Part shown: piece after piece, positions 19,785 through 28,467 of the stretch
Layout of the letters: every line of letters starts with the position of its first letter
Numbering within the stretch: the first letter of the stretch is position 1
Source of the DNA: Photorhabdus khanii NC19
Lineage (GTDB): Bacteria > Pseudomonadota > Gammaproteobacteria > Enterobacterales > Enterobacteriaceae
Reading direction: 5' to 3'
NCBI RefSeq assembly: GCF_000517265.1
Contig: NZ_AYSJ01000015.1
Location: 400,439-434,087, forward strand
Length of the DNA: 33,649 bases
Translations under genes and position numbers: made by a program
Notes under the pieces: generated by a model
Databases searched by the model: none
Seen by the model: only the letters and a program-made list of their open reading frames with translations
Told to the model about the DNA's origin: nothing

Positions 19785-20304
19785 TTTATTGATTTTTATA
19801 TAATAACTTAATGCACCCAGACCGCTGACAAATCCTATTATTTTGAATGGGGTTTGTTTTTTCATTATAAAAAATGCTGTGTCCATTTTTCCCCATTAAG
19901 CCGGGCCCATGCGCCATTTTGGCCTCTGTTACACTGGATATCACATCCATCCACAGATAAAAATAACACAGCGCCAATGTCAGTATAACATCGACGTTTT
20001 TATCCGATTTAAAAAATCTTTAATCACTGTTTTTGTCTTTGATGATTAAAGTTTTTACCTGTTTTTTCGTGATACACTTGCCTTTTTTCCAGATTTTAAA
20101 ATCACACGTGCTGACAAAATACTGGTTTTTTATTTGGCATTTAATTTTTTTCCCTATTTCATTGCTAAGAATGAAATTGTGTTTTATGAAAATTAAAATC
20201 CGCCATTATCCGTAAAATATTTTCAATAACGCCTTATGCTATAAGTATCTAAAAAAACTCCTTTATAAGTATTATCGGTTTAAAATTCACTATTAAAATT
20301 GGTT
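19785..20304. other. AT-rich spacer between ietS and the Nit1C cluster
   Basis: No convincing gene was found. A minus-strand frame of 63 codons (19786-19977) is open, but it has no supporting family or ribosome binding site and ends beside ietS. It may be chance or part of a dispersed repeat. A 9-bp inverted repeat lies at 20018-20051. The region looks like eroded junction DNA. Confidence 0.45.
20018..20051 (+). terminator. Possible terminator hairpin downstream of ietS
   Basis: The arms CTTTAATCA (20018-20026) and TGATTAAAG (20043-20051) are exact complements with a 16-base loop. TTTTT follows directly. The AT-rich stem and the distance of about 230 bases from ietS make this uncertain. Confidence 0.3.
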
Positions 20305-20397
20305 GAATGGGAGGCATTTTACAACGACTACAGACCACATGGTGGTTTGAAAAGTAAAATGCCTTATGAGACTCTTATTGAAAAAATAAGAGCTTAA
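20305..20397 (+). pseudogene. C-terminal remnant of an IS481-type transposase
   Basis: In one plus-strand frame, 37 codons after a stop read through EWEAFYNDYRPHGGLK and on to a TAA at 20395-20397. The pattern W-x-x-F-Y-N-x-x-R-P-H-G, followed by a K-x-P-Y-E motif, is the signature end of rve-type transposases of the IS481/IS3 group. The rest of the gene and both terminal inverted repeats are missing. It lies 30 bases from the end of the Nit1C operon and probably marks a past mobile junction. Confidence 0.75.
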
Positions 20398-20426
20398 AAA
20401 TATTCTGTCAGGTGAAATTAGGAATC

Positions 20427-21764
20427 TCACGTTCGAGATATTCGCTTATCTTTGATTTCAGATTTAGCGCCTTTAATCAAAGTAGGTAGTATATCTATAT
20501 TCTGCTGACTTATTTGTTGCTCAATATGCTGCACCACATAGGCGGCATCCTGATCAATCCCCATAAAACGCCCGGAGCCCCATGTATATAACCACGGCAA
20601 ACCAATAAATGTGACATCTGGATCGATGGTAATACCTCGGTCATGTTTTGGATAACCATTGTCTTGAAAAATATCTAAATCAAGCCATGAATAATCTGGT
20701 CTGAAACCAATACACCAAATCACTGAAGTAATATTTTCTTTTATTAAATCAATGTGGGTGATTTCTTGCTCAGGCTGCCAAACAGGTTGATACACCGATG
20801 CAGGTTCATCGGTTGCAATATTATTTTTCTCTAAATACTCATCAATCGAGGCATTAATGCGATTATAAGTGTCATCGGCACGGTCCAGGTTTTCTGATAA
20901 ATTTGGACTAAACCAGAATTGACCTTCTTTAAAGTCATCAAAATGTCCGAACAGTTGCATACCTTCTAAGGCAAATTTACGCAGGTCAATATCACGCCCG
21001 CCGTCACGCCCTGTGACATAGTGGTTGGTGCTGTTACGTACTTCTTCACTATAACGATGATTGTTGACAGTCGTTTCGTAATAACCCATATCAAACAGCC
21101 ATTTCACCACATCTTTACCGCGATAGAATCGCGCACAACGTGGTGCATTGCCTGTCGATAAATAGACTTTTTTGCCTGCCAGATGTAAATCTTCGGCAAT
21201 TTGTGCACCGGACTGCCCTGATCCAACCACCAACACCGCTCCTTCAGGCAGTTGATCTGCATTTAAATACTCTTCCGAATGCATCACTTTCACATGCTTA
21301 GGCAAGGCATTGCTTAGTTTTGGATAAATCGGAGTGTGATACCCACCTGCGGCAACGACAAGCTGTTTGGCTGTAGTGGTACCGTGATTGGTTTTAATGA
21401 CAAACTCATGTGCTGCCACTTTTTTTACATGTTCTACCTGAATATTTAAAATGGCGGGAGGGTTAATTTTTTCAATAAATTCGTCAAGATACTCCACAAT
21501 CTCAGGCTTAGTCATAAAGCCGTCAGGATCTTTTCCCTGATAAGGATGTTCAGGTAATAGACACTGCCAGTTCGGTGTCACCAAGGTAAAATTATCCCAA
21601 CGTTTACGGCGCCAGCTATGGGTTAACTCGGATTCTTTTTCCAATACCACATGGTCAATGCCTGCTTTTTGCAAATAATGGCTGATAGATAAACCTGCCT
21701 GACCACCACCAATAATCACCACATCATAATGTGGCTGTAACATTTGATTTTGGATATTTAACAT
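20427..21764 (-). CDS. nitH: MSMEG_0569-family flavin-dependent oxidoreductase (NitH)
   Basis: A 445-residue cytoplasmic flavoprotein of the class B monooxygenase type. It has an N-terminal FAD Rossmann motif GGGQAGLSISHYL (about 19-31) and a second nucleotide site VVGSGQSGAQIAEDL (about 179-193). This is the last gene of the seven-gene Nit1C operon, starting 12 bases after nitG with GAGAGGGA upstream. In Pseudomonas fluorescens NCIMB 11764 the cluster (nitBCDEFGH) is reported to be needed for growth on cyanide as nitrogen source. The exact reaction of NitH is not known. Identification rests on domain plus exact cluster context. Confidence 0.9.
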   Translation of the reverse strand: MLNIQNQMLQPHYDVVIIGGGQAGLSISHYLQKAGIDHVVLEKESELTHSWRRKRWDNFTLVTPNWQCLLPEHPYQGKDPDGFMTKPEIVEYLDEFIEKINPPAILNIQVEHVKKVAAHEFVIKTNHGTTTAKQLVVAAGGYHTPIYPKLSNALPKHVKVMHSEEYLNADQLPEGAVLVVGSGQSGAQIAEDLHLAGKKVYLSTGNAPRCARFYRGKDVVKWLFDMGYYETTVNNHRYSEEVRNSTNHYVTGRDGGRDIDLRKFALEGMQLFGHFDDFKEGQFWFSPNLSENLDRADDTYNRINASIDEYLEKNNIATDEPASVYQPVWQPEQEITHIDLIKENITSVIWCIGFRPDYSWLDLDIFQDNGYPKHDRGITIDPDVTFIGLPWLYTWGSGRFMGIDQDAAYVVQHIEQQISQQNIDILPTLIKGAKSEIKDKRISRT

Positions 21765-21776
21765 GGAACATCCCTC

Positions 21777-22067
21777 TCATTGATTCGTCATTTCAATAAC
21801 TTCAATTTGATCTTCCGGGCTTGGCCCGAAGAATTTGGCTTGGCGTTTGATCATTGCCAGAGTATCCATGGCCGAACTACAGACAAAGCCATAACGTGCC
21901 TGTACCCTTTCCGATGCGGCATTCAGGCCATTTTCAACCTGATGTAAGAACTGCGTACTTGGGTAACGTTGACCAATGGACAGATATTCATAAATCACCG
22001 TTGAGGGTGAGTAATATTGAATCAGCTCCCCATCAGGCCATTTCACGGTAAAATTCACACTGGGCAT
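21777..22067 (-). CDS. nitG: MSMEG_0570-family nitrogen starvation response protein (NitG)
   Basis: A 96-residue cytoplasmic protein with no known catalytic motif. It belongs to a small family found almost only within Nit1C clusters (MSMEG_0570 type). The start lies within the end of nitF (13-base overlap), with GGAG 8 bases before the ATG, so translation is probably coupled. Features include the opening MPSVNFTVKWPDGE and one central cysteine. Function is unknown. Confidence 0.85.
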   Translation of the reverse strand: MPSVNFTVKWPDGELIQYYSPSTVIYEYLSIGQRYPSTQFLHQVENGLNAASERVQARYGFVCSSAMDTLAMIKRQAKFFGPSPEDQIEVIEMTNQ

Positions 22068-23110
22068 AACATCGACTCCTGCTGATTTTTAGCCTCAATC
22101 TGTATGGATTGAGTCTGTAACTTTGTTAAAACGTCGGCATAACAAAAACCGGTAAACATTCGGTTGTTAAAATCCCAAAATATGTCGTATTGCTGTTGCT
22201 GCTGCACGGCAACCTCACCACTGACATTGGTTTCACCAATCACCGCGCAGGCAATGTTCTGGCAGTGAAACAGCTCGATAATTTCTTCACATTCATTTGC
22301 ATCGGCAGTCAGTAAAAAACCAAAACTGGGGAAAATTTGTAGCCATTTAAACCAGTCCACATCGTCAGGTTTAGGAATGGCATCTAAGTTGATATGTGCC
22401 CCCGATGCCGTAGCTTCGAGCAGCATCAACAAACTGCCTAAAATGCCGGCATTGCTAATATCACGGGCGGCATGAACCCGATTTGCCTCTGCCAATTGCG
22501 GCAATAAGGCAATTTGTGACTGTAAAATGTGGTCAGGCACCCGTTCAAAGCATTTCCAATAAGTGGTATTGGCGTGGAATTGCCCTTGCAAATTTAACGC
22601 AATCAGAATTTTTTGTTGTGGTTTGACATGCAACACCGAGAGTAGTTTTCGCGCTATGCCTTGAATCGCAACGGATAAAGTGGGCTGATAAACGATGGCA
22701 AGATTGGTATGCCCACCGACCAATGGCACATCATAAGCACGACAAGCATCCTGCATACCTTGCATTAACAACTGGGCATGTTCGCTACTGGTATGCCAAA
22801 AACTATTTACTACGGACAATGCCCGACCACCCATGGCTGCAATATCACTGATGTTCGCCATTACCGCTGACCATCCGGCAAAATAAGGGTGATTGGTCAC
22901 AAAACTGGGTAGCATGCCTTCACAGGCGTGCAATACATATTGACCATTTAGCGGCAGTGCCGCCGTGTCATCTCCGGGATAGGCATATAAGCTATCCAAT
23001 GAATCCACATGGCAAGTTGTATTGACTGAAACCGTGTGAGCAATCGCCTGCTTGGATTGCATAGCGGGTGTCTGTTTTAACATTTCGAGTAGTTGATTGA
23101 GCTCCATCAT
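22055..23110 (-). CDS. nitF: AIR synthase-like protein, sll0787 family (NitF)
   Basis: A 351-residue protein of the PurM/AIR-synthase fold, an ATP-dependent fold also seen in selenophosphate synthase and hydrogenase maturation HypE. It is far from the purine enzyme and is specific to Nit1C clusters. Visible pieces are a substrate/ATP region around YPGDDTAALPLNG (about 44-56), the MANISDIAAMGG stretch near residue 85 and the RDISNAGILGSLLMLLEA stretch near 215. The start overlaps the stop of nitE by 4 bases, and the AAGGAG before the first ATG supports that start. An ATP-dependent activation step is plausible; the substrate is unknown. Confidence 0.88.
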   Translation of the reverse strand: MMELNQLLEMLKQTPAMQSKQAIAHTVSVNTTCHVDSLDSLYAYPGDDTAALPLNGQYVLHACEGMLPSFVTNHPYFAGWSAVMANISDIAAMGGRALSVVNSFWHTSSEHAQLLMQGMQDACRAYDVPLVGGHTNLAIVYQPTLSVAIQGIARKLLSVLHVKPQQKILIALNLQGQFHANTTYWKCFERVPDHILQSQIALLPQLAEANRVHAARDISNAGILGSLLMLLEATASGAHINLDAIPKPDDVDWFKWLQIFPSFGFLLTADANECEEIIELFHCQNIACAVIGETNVSGEVAVQQQQQYDIFWDFNNRMFTGFCYADVLTKLQTQSIQIEAKNQQESMLCPV

Positions 23111-23670
23111 TGCGTCTCCTTCTGCATATAGGCTTGCAGCGGGATATGCTGTAAAGGATAGTTTTCAATCCGTGCCTGCATCAACACATGTGGAATATTG
23201 GCAACGGTCAACTGATGCAAACTATCCCAACATAACCTTTTGAAATAACGTTCATTTTGACTTTGCACAGTGGCTAAAAAAGTACGGCATCCCAAGTTCT
23301 TGGCGGTTGATACCGCAGTATTGATTAATGCTTTACCAATGATATGGCGACGTCGATATAAAGGCTCTACGCATAAACGCCCGCCATACCATGTCTGTTC
23401 GCCATCAGGGAAAATCCGCACTGCACCAATCACCCGGTCATGCTCACCAAACATTTTCCCAATGGCAACAATGCCTAATGCTTCAACATCGTGCTCGTCA
23501 CGATCTTCTTGCAAGATTTTTTGTTCATCGCGAAAGGTTACTTCACGCAAACGATAATATTGGCGACGCTCCCAATCTTCCGACACAATTTTGATGGCAA
23601 TGTCATCGCTAACAAATGGTTTCAGCCCGTCATTTAGCTCAAGCAGCCAACGATAGTGAGAAAGTTCCAT
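23107..23670 (-). CDS. nitE: GNAT N-acetyltransferase, MSMEG_0567/sll0786 family (NitE)
   Basis: A 187-residue GNAT-fold acetyltransferase. The acetyl-CoA-binding motif A is visible as LCVEPLYRRRHIIGKALINT (about 117-136). It is preceded by a strand region with the gene-specific stretch YYRLREVTFRDEQ near residue 36. An AAGGAG ribosome binding site precedes the ATG. It sits between the radical SAM gene and the AIR-synthase-like gene, as in other Nit1C clusters. Some database families fuse this domain to the AIR-synthase domain, which agrees with their 4-base overlap here. The acceptor substrate is unknown. Confidence 0.9.
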   Translation of the reverse strand: MELSHYRWLLELNDGLKPFVSDDIAIKIVSEDWERRQYYRLREVTFRDEQKILQEDRDEHDVEALGIVAIGKMFGEHDRVIGAVRIFPDGEQTWYGGRLCVEPLYRRRHIIGKALINTAVSTAKNLGCRTFLATVQSQNERYFKRLCWDSLHQLTVANIPHVLMQARIENYPLQHIPLQAYMQKETQ

Positions 23671-23682
23671 ATCACATTCTCC

Positions 23683-24762
23683 TTATTCATACGCTTTCAG
23701 CGAAGAGCAAGCGCCACATTTGGCACAGCCGGCTTGAGTCTTTTCCGAGTGCAAACCATGTTGTTTAAGTTGCTGTCCAACTTTCGGATAGAGCGACTGC
23801 ATAAAAGCGTGATCAGGTTTAGGATGATGCTCTAATGGTGTACCTTGAATCGGTACAAACGGCACTACAAATGGATACACCCCAATTTCAGTCAGTTTGG
23901 CGGTCATCTCCACGATTTCCAGTTCGGTGTCGCCCAAACCGGCCAAAATGTAGGTACTGACCTGTCCCCGACCGAACACTGTAAAGGCTGTTTCAAATGC
24001 CGCAAAATATTTTTCCAACGAGACTTCGGCTTTTCCCGGCATAATTTTCTGCCGTATACGCTCGCTCACCGCCTCAAGGTGCATGCCAATCGACACAGCG
24101 CCTGCATCTTTTAAACGTTGAAACCAGGCAAAATCATCGGGTGGTTCGCACTGTACCTGTATTGGCAAATCTACTTGCGCCTTAATCGCTTTAACTGAGT
24201 CATATAAAATTTTTGCCCCACGATCTCCCGTATTTGGCGTGCCTGTGGTGATCACCATTTGCTTGACGCCATCCAGTTCAACGGCTGCTTTCGCTACCTC
24301 CGCCAATTGTTCCGGGCGTTTACGGGGCAAGGTTCGACCCTCTTTTAGAGACTGATCAATCGAGCAAAATTGGCATGCAGTTGCCTTGTCCTTCATACGA
24401 ATGCAATGCTGTAACACCGTTGTCGCCAACACATCACGGCTATGTAAGGTCGCAATTTGTTCATAGGCAATGCCTTCGGCGGTTTTTAAATCATAAAAAC
24501 GGGGTCGTGCAGGCGCAGTTAAGGTCGCCACCGGAATCCGGTTTTTAAAGACGATCACCTTGTCAGAGTGCGGTTCAGGCTTTGCGGTATAGGGAGAGTC
24601 TTGTGCTGCAAGGTTTAGCACCGGAATCATCATGGTCTGCCCGTCAAGGCTCAACGCTTTATGATCGCTTGGCCCTGCGCCACCTCTACGGGACAAACCA
24701 AACTTACCTTCCCATTTCAGACCATTACATTGCAAATCGGTCAATAGTTGTATTGCAGACAT
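23683..24762 (-). CDS. nitD: Radical SAM protein, MSMEG_0568 family (NitD)
   Basis: A 359-residue radical S-adenosylmethionine enzyme. The likely [4Fe-4S] ligands are Cys120, Cys130 and Cys133, in the order C-x9-C-x2-C rather than the usual C-x3-C-x2-C. The TIM-barrel part follows, with VITTGTPNTGDRGA (about 170-183) and the AGLGDTELEI segment near 275. A second cluster of cysteines at the extreme C-terminus (Cys346, Cys349, Cys352) could bind an auxiliary iron-sulfur centre or metal. The ATG has GGGGG just upstream. The gene is third in the operon, after the nitrilase. The reaction is unknown; a maturation or downstream conversion step for the nitrile product is only a guess. Confidence 0.9.
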   Translation of the reverse strand: MSAIQLLTDLQCNGLKWEGKFGLSRRGGAGPSDHKALSLDGQTMMIPVLNLAAQDSPYTAKPEPHSDKVIVFKNRIPVATLTAPARPRFYDLKTAEGIAYEQIATLHSRDVLATTVLQHCIRMKDKATACQFCSIDQSLKEGRTLPRKRPEQLAEVAKAAVELDGVKQMVITTGTPNTGDRGAKILYDSVKAIKAQVDLPIQVQCEPPDDFAWFQRLKDAGAVSIGMHLEAVSERIRQKIMPGKAEVSLEKYFAAFETAFTVFGRGQVSTYILAGLGDTELEIVEMTAKLTEIGVYPFVVPFVPIQGTPLEHHPKPDHAFMQSLYPKVGQQLKQHGLHSEKTQAGCAKCGACSSLKAYE

Positions 24763-24784
24763 TTTTACCCCCTATCGATTGGGT

Positions 24785-25792
24785 TTACATCAATACGGTT
24801 TCGACATGTTCTTCATTGGATTTTGAGCGCTTTTCGAGATGACTTTGATCTGATGGTTCAACTTTCAGTTCGTGTAATACCTGTGTTGGACGACGATCAA
24901 TCAATAAACTGAGCAATTCAGGACGACTGTAATGCCCAATCGAATCCATCATGCGTTTGCGTTTATCAATCAGGCTGAAATCCAGATCGGCAATGCAATA
25001 ACCTTCACCTTGCGTGATCGGTTTAGCCAGGAACTTGCCTTCGGGAGAAACAATGGCGGTAAAACATCCTCCTGAAATTGGACCGATATCACAGCCGGTA
25101 TCCTGCATAATTTGCTGTTGCTGTTCGGGATGCAGCCATGCGGTGGCATTGACCACAAAACAGCCAGATTCTAAAGCATGGTGTTGGATGGTTGCGTTGA
25201 TTTGATCGGCAAAGACTTGTCCTACCAACGAACCAGGAAACATGGAAGCATGAATTTGCTCACCATCTGCCATCAAAGAAAAACGTGCCAACGGGTTGTA
25301 ATGTTCCCAACATGCCAGCGAACCAATACGTCCCACCGTAGAATTAATGGCACGTAAACCACTGCCATCACCTTGCCCCCACACCATTCGTTCATGGTAA
25401 GTTGGGGTAATTTTGCGGCGATGCTGAATGATAGAACCATCAGCATCAAATAACAGTTGGGCATTATAAATGGTACTGCCTGCACGTTCATTAATGCCAA
25501 TCGACACTACCATGCTGGCCTCAAGACAGGCTTGCCCAATTGCTAAGGTTGCTTCGGAAGGTACAACCACCGATTCATTCAACAGTTTTAAATGTTCTTT
25601 ACCCATGGCGAATGGTGGTTGTACGAAGGAAAAATAAGGGTAATAAGGCACGACGGTTTCAGGAAAAACGGCAAATTGCCCCCCTTGTTTTCCAAGCTCT
25701 AAAATAATGTCACAGATTTTTTTTACCGTGGCGGCTTGACTATAAAGCACTGGACTACATTGCACTGCGGCAGCTTTAACGATTCTGTTCAT
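24785..25792 (-). CDS. nitC: Nit1-type nitrilase (NitC, Nit6803 family)
   Basis: A 335-residue carbon-nitrogen hydrolase that hydrolyses nitriles to acid and ammonia. The catalytic triad is complete: Glu45 ([12 protein letters not shown]), Lys127 ([16 protein letters not shown]) and Cys161 ([13 protein letters not shown]). The length, the CWEHYNPL motif and the neighbouring genes place it with the Nit6803/Nit1 subfamily. In pseudomonads the Nit1C nitrilase is essential for cyanide use as a nitrogen source. Whether this one acts on HCN, on cyanohydrin-type adducts or on natural organic nitriles cannot be read from the sequence. A GGGGATAAGG ribosome binding site precedes the ATG. It is second in the operon. 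Confidence 0.95.
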   Translation of the reverse strand: MNRIVKAAAVQCSPVLYSQAATVKKICDIILELGKQGGQFAVFPETVVPYYPYFSFVQPPFAMGKEHLKLLNESVVVPSEATLAIGQACLEASMVVSIGINERAGSTIYNAQLLFDADGSIIQHRRKITPTYHERMVWGQGDGSGLRAINSTVGRIGSLACWEHYNPLARFSLMADGEQIHASMFPGSLVGQVFADQINATIQHHALESGCFVVNATAWLHPEQQQQIMQDTGCDIGPISGGCFTAIVSPEGKFLAKPITQGEGYCIADLDFSLIDKRKRMMDSIGHYSRPELLSLLIDRRPTQVLHELKVEPSDQSHLEKRSKSNEEHVETVLM

Positions 25793-25820
25793 AACCTTAT
25801 CCCCTTATATTTATGTTTAC

Positions 25821-26303
25821 TTAGACAGTCCAAGTATCAATGATTAAGGCATTGTCACGACGCATCAGCAGTTTTAAATCCATTACATCCAGTGGATTAA
25901 TTGGACGAATTCCCGGAATAAGCGCTTTTTCGGTTTGACCATACATCGCTTGCAACGCAAAACGGCAGGCATAGACTTCGCCACCTTCTTCCATAAAGGC
26001 TTTCAACTGATTATTGACGGCTAAGAGACCCGGAAAAGCTTCTGCCCCTAAAGTTGGAAAACCACGTTGTACACCCAACTGCACGCCTGGGCCGTAAAGC
26101 AAGATTTTGGTTTCAAAGCCTTTGCGTAATAAACGCTTTGCCTGTAATACATTGACCAGTCCAATTGATCCCTCAAATGCAACGGTATGGAAAGTCACCA
26201 ATGCTTTTTCACCCGGCTGGGCTTTGATGTCCTCAAACACTTTTTCTTCATAATCAACGAGAAAATCGCCGTCTTTATATTGTTCGATATCAATGTTTGG
26301 CAT
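25821..26303 (-). CDS. nitB: MSMEG_0572/sll0783-family nitrogen starvation response protein (NitB)
   Basis: A 160-residue cytoplasmic protein with a DsrE-like look (the [20 protein letters not shown] stretch at about 37-56). It is the first gene of the Nit1C operon. GGAGG precedes the ATG, and a sigma-54 promoter lies about 65 bases upstream. The cyanobacterial homologue sll0783 is known as strongly induced by nitrogen starvation. Its molecular role is not known. Confidence 0.88.
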   Translation of the reverse strand: MPNIDIEQYKDGDFLVDYEEKVFEDIKAQPGEKALVTFHTVAFEGSIGLVNVLQAKRLLRKGFETKILLYGPGVQLGVQRGFPTLGAEAFPGLLAVNNQLKAFMEEGGEVYACRFALQAMYGQTEKALIPGIRPINPLDVMDLKLLMRRDNALIIDTWTV

Positions 26304-26368
26304 AGCAGCCTCCTAGTTCAATATTATTTGGGAATGAACCAACATGTAGTCTAGTCTGACTGTATTAA

Positions 26369-26384
26369 TGCGAGAGCTGTGCCA
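26369..26384 (-). promoter_or_regulatory. Sigma-54 (-24/-12) promoter of nitBCDEFGH
   Basis: On the minus strand the bases read TGGCACAGCTCTCGCA. They match the RpoN consensus TGGCAC-N5-TTGCW at 10 of 11 defined positions, with the invariant GG and GC at correct spacing. The site lies about 65 bases before the nitB start. The divergent gene encodes a sigma-54 activator, which makes the call strong. Confidence 0.8.
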
Positions 26385-26485
26385 AGTTATACTTTTAGGC
26401 GGAGGTTAATTACTATCAAATTGAAAAATAACATTTAATTTTTATAAAAATATTTTTTTGGAGATAAATTGAACTGCTGGGAAGT

Positions 26486-26539
26486 TACGATTTTTCGTAG
26501 TATTATGAAATTCCATAACTTAAATTATGAAAATTCATA
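26486..26539. promoter_or_regulatory. Three inverted repeats, probable NitA activator sites
   Basis: Three related 14-mers follow each other: TACGATTTTTCGTA (26486-26499), TATGAAATTCCATA (26504-26517) and TATGAAAATTCATA (26526-26539). Shared form: TAYGA-N4-TCRTA, with one mismatch in the second. They lie about 100-155 bases upstream of the -24/-12 promoter of nitB, the usual distance for sigma-54 enhancers. The third covers the first possible nitA start codon, which suggests autoregulation. Protein binding is inferred. Confidence 0.6.
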
Positions 26540-28467
26540 GTATGAATACAACTGACTTTATCTCGGACTGGGTAGTTTCTGAAGATTCGATTCGCCCGTT
26601 GGTATTTGAACACACGTCACAGGCATTAATTGTGCTAGACCCACATCAAAACCAGTTTATTGATGTGAATATTAGTGCCACCCAACTATTACGCTATGAA
26701 CGTCATGAAATTATTCAAAAAACGGTGACTTCCATTTTTGGTCATTTCAGACAACTGCCATACCTTATCGCATTTACCGAAGGCGCTTTGGCAAAAGGTT
26801 GGGCCTGGAACAATGAGTTGTATGTCTTTGATAAAAATGGTGAAAAAATCCAGTTGGATATTACTTCCATTTCATTGCCCTATAAAAACAAAACCTTGCT
26901 GATATGGTCGCTGGTGGATGTCAAAGATTTAGAGCTGCGCCAACTCAATACAAATGCTGATAAAGTCATTGGCACAGGTTTAAAAGAATCGCAAGCCTTG
27001 CAAGAACTGTTTATTGACTCCGACACAGGCAAGCATTTATTACTGAGTTCAGTCGGTGACGGTATTTACAGTATTAACAAACAAGGCTTATGTACCTTTA
27101 TTAACCCTGTCGGGGCTAAAATGTTGGGACTGCAACCTGAAGATACACTGGGTAACAATATCCATCAGATTCATCACCATACCCATGAAAATGGTGAGCC
27201 CTATCCTGAAGAAGAGTGCCCGATTTATGCGGCGGTACATGATGGTATTGTACATGAAGGTATTCAGGAAATTTTTTGGCGCCGTGATGGCAGTTGCTTT
27301 CCGGTGGAATTTACCAGTACCCCAGTGATTTGTGATAGTGAAATTATTGGCGCGGTAGTGGTGTTCCGCGATATTACCGATCGGCTGAATACCGAAAAAC
27401 AATTGACTCATGCCCTTGAAGAACTGCAAGATTTAAAAAGCCGTCTGGAACAGCAGAATGAATATCTGCAAGAAGAGATTTTACAAGAAAATCAATATCA
27501 TGAAATTATTGGCAGCAGTGAACCCATTTTACAGATTATTGAAAAAATCAAGGTGGTCGCCTCAACTGATGCCAACGTGATGATTTATGGTGAATCAGGT
27601 ACAGGCAAAGAATTGATCGCCCGTGCCATTCACCAATCCAGTCACCGTAAACAGCAACCACTTATTCGGGTCAATTGCGCCGCTATTCCTTCGGAACTGT
27701 TTGAAAGTGAATTTTTCGGACATGTCAAAGGTGCATTTACTGGGGCTGTGCGTGACCGTGTCGGACGTTTTGAATTGGCAGACCAAGGTACATTGTTTTT
27801 AGATGAAATTGGCGAAATTCCTATAGAGCTACAAAGTAAATTGTTGCGTGTATTGCAAGAAGGAACCTTTGAGCGGGTTGGCGAAGAAAAAACGCGGCAT
27901 GTGAATGTGCGGATTATTGCCGCTACCAATCGCAATTTAAAAGAAGAAGTTAAACACAAACGCTTTCGTGAAGACCTGTATTTCCGTTTAAATGTATTCC
28001 CGATTTATGCACCTGCCTTACGTGACCGTAAAGAAGATATTCCACTTTTGGTTACACATTTTACTAAGTTGATTTGTGACAAGCGTAAAATTAATTATTT
28101 ACCATTTTCACAAAAGCATATTTTGGGGCTACAGCAATATGACTGGCCTGGCAATATCCGTGAGCTGCAAAATGTCATTGAACGCGCACTCATTACAGCA
28201 AAGCAGGGTGCTGTTTCCTTTAAATATTTGCTGGAGCAAGATCAACAGCAAAATGAAACTACGTGTCAGAATATTCACGATGAACTTCAACGAATCGAAG
28301 GCGTGCTGACCATGCAACAGCTGAAAGAGTTGGAAATTAAAAATCTCTCTCTTGCTGTTAAACAATGCAAAGGGAAGATTTTTGGTGATGACGGTGCAGC
28401 AAAATTATTAGGAATGAACCCAACGACATTGATCTCACGTTTAAAGAAATTGGGGATTGATTACTGA
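26527..28467 (+). CDS. nitA: Sigma-54-dependent transcriptional activator of the Nit1C cluster (NitA)
   Basis: A 646-residue enhancer-binding protein. Two PAS-like sensory domains (about 20-135 and 170-290) are followed by a coiled-coil linker (about 295-330). The AAA+ domain has Walker A GESGTGKE (355-362) and the sigma-54-contacting GAFTGA loop (402-407). The Walker B stretch is GTLFLDEIGE. A C-terminal Fis-type helix-turn-helix (about 600-646) contains GAAKLLGMNPTTLISRLKKLG. It is divergent from nitBCDEFGH, whose -24/-12 promoter it should activate. The absence of a receiver domain suggests direct sensing by PAS of a small molecule or redox state. The start is uncertain: ATG at 26527 or at 26542, neither with a good ribosome binding site. 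Confidence 0.92.
   Translation: MKIHSMNTTDFISDWVVSEDSIRPLVFEHTSQALIVLDPHQNQFIDVNISATQLLRYERHEIIQKTVTSIFGHFRQLPYLIAFTEGALAKGWAWNNELYVFDKNGEKIQLDITSISLPYKNKTLLIWSLVDVKDLELRQLNTNADKVIGTGLKESQALQELFIDSDTGKHLLLSSVGDGIYSINKQGLCTFINPVGAKMLGLQPEDTLGNNIHQIHHHTHENGEPYPEEECPIYAAVHDGIVHEGIQEIFWRRDGSCFPVEFTSTPVICDSEIIGAVVVFRDITDRLNTEKQLTHALEELQDLKSRLEQQNEYLQEEILQENQYHEIIGSSEPILQIIEKIKVVASTDANVMIYGESGTGKELIARAIHQSSHRKQQPLIRVNCAAIPSELFESEFFGHVKGAFTGAVRDRVGRFELADQGTLFLDEIGEIPIELQSKLLRVLQEGTFERVGEEKTRHVNVRIIAATNRNLKEEVKHKRFREDLYFRLNVFPIYAPALRDRKEDIPLLVTHFTKLICDKRKINYLPFSQKHILGLQQYDWPGNIRELQNVIERALITAKQGAVSFKYLLEQDQQQNETTCQNIHDELQRIEGVLTMQQLKELEIKNLSLAVKQCKGKIFGDDGAAKLLGMNPTTLISRLKKLGIDY

Noticed and set aside
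19786-19977. A minus-strand frame of 63 codons just past ietS.
   Set aside because: No family, no ribosome binding site and no context; kept only as a remark in the spacer entry.
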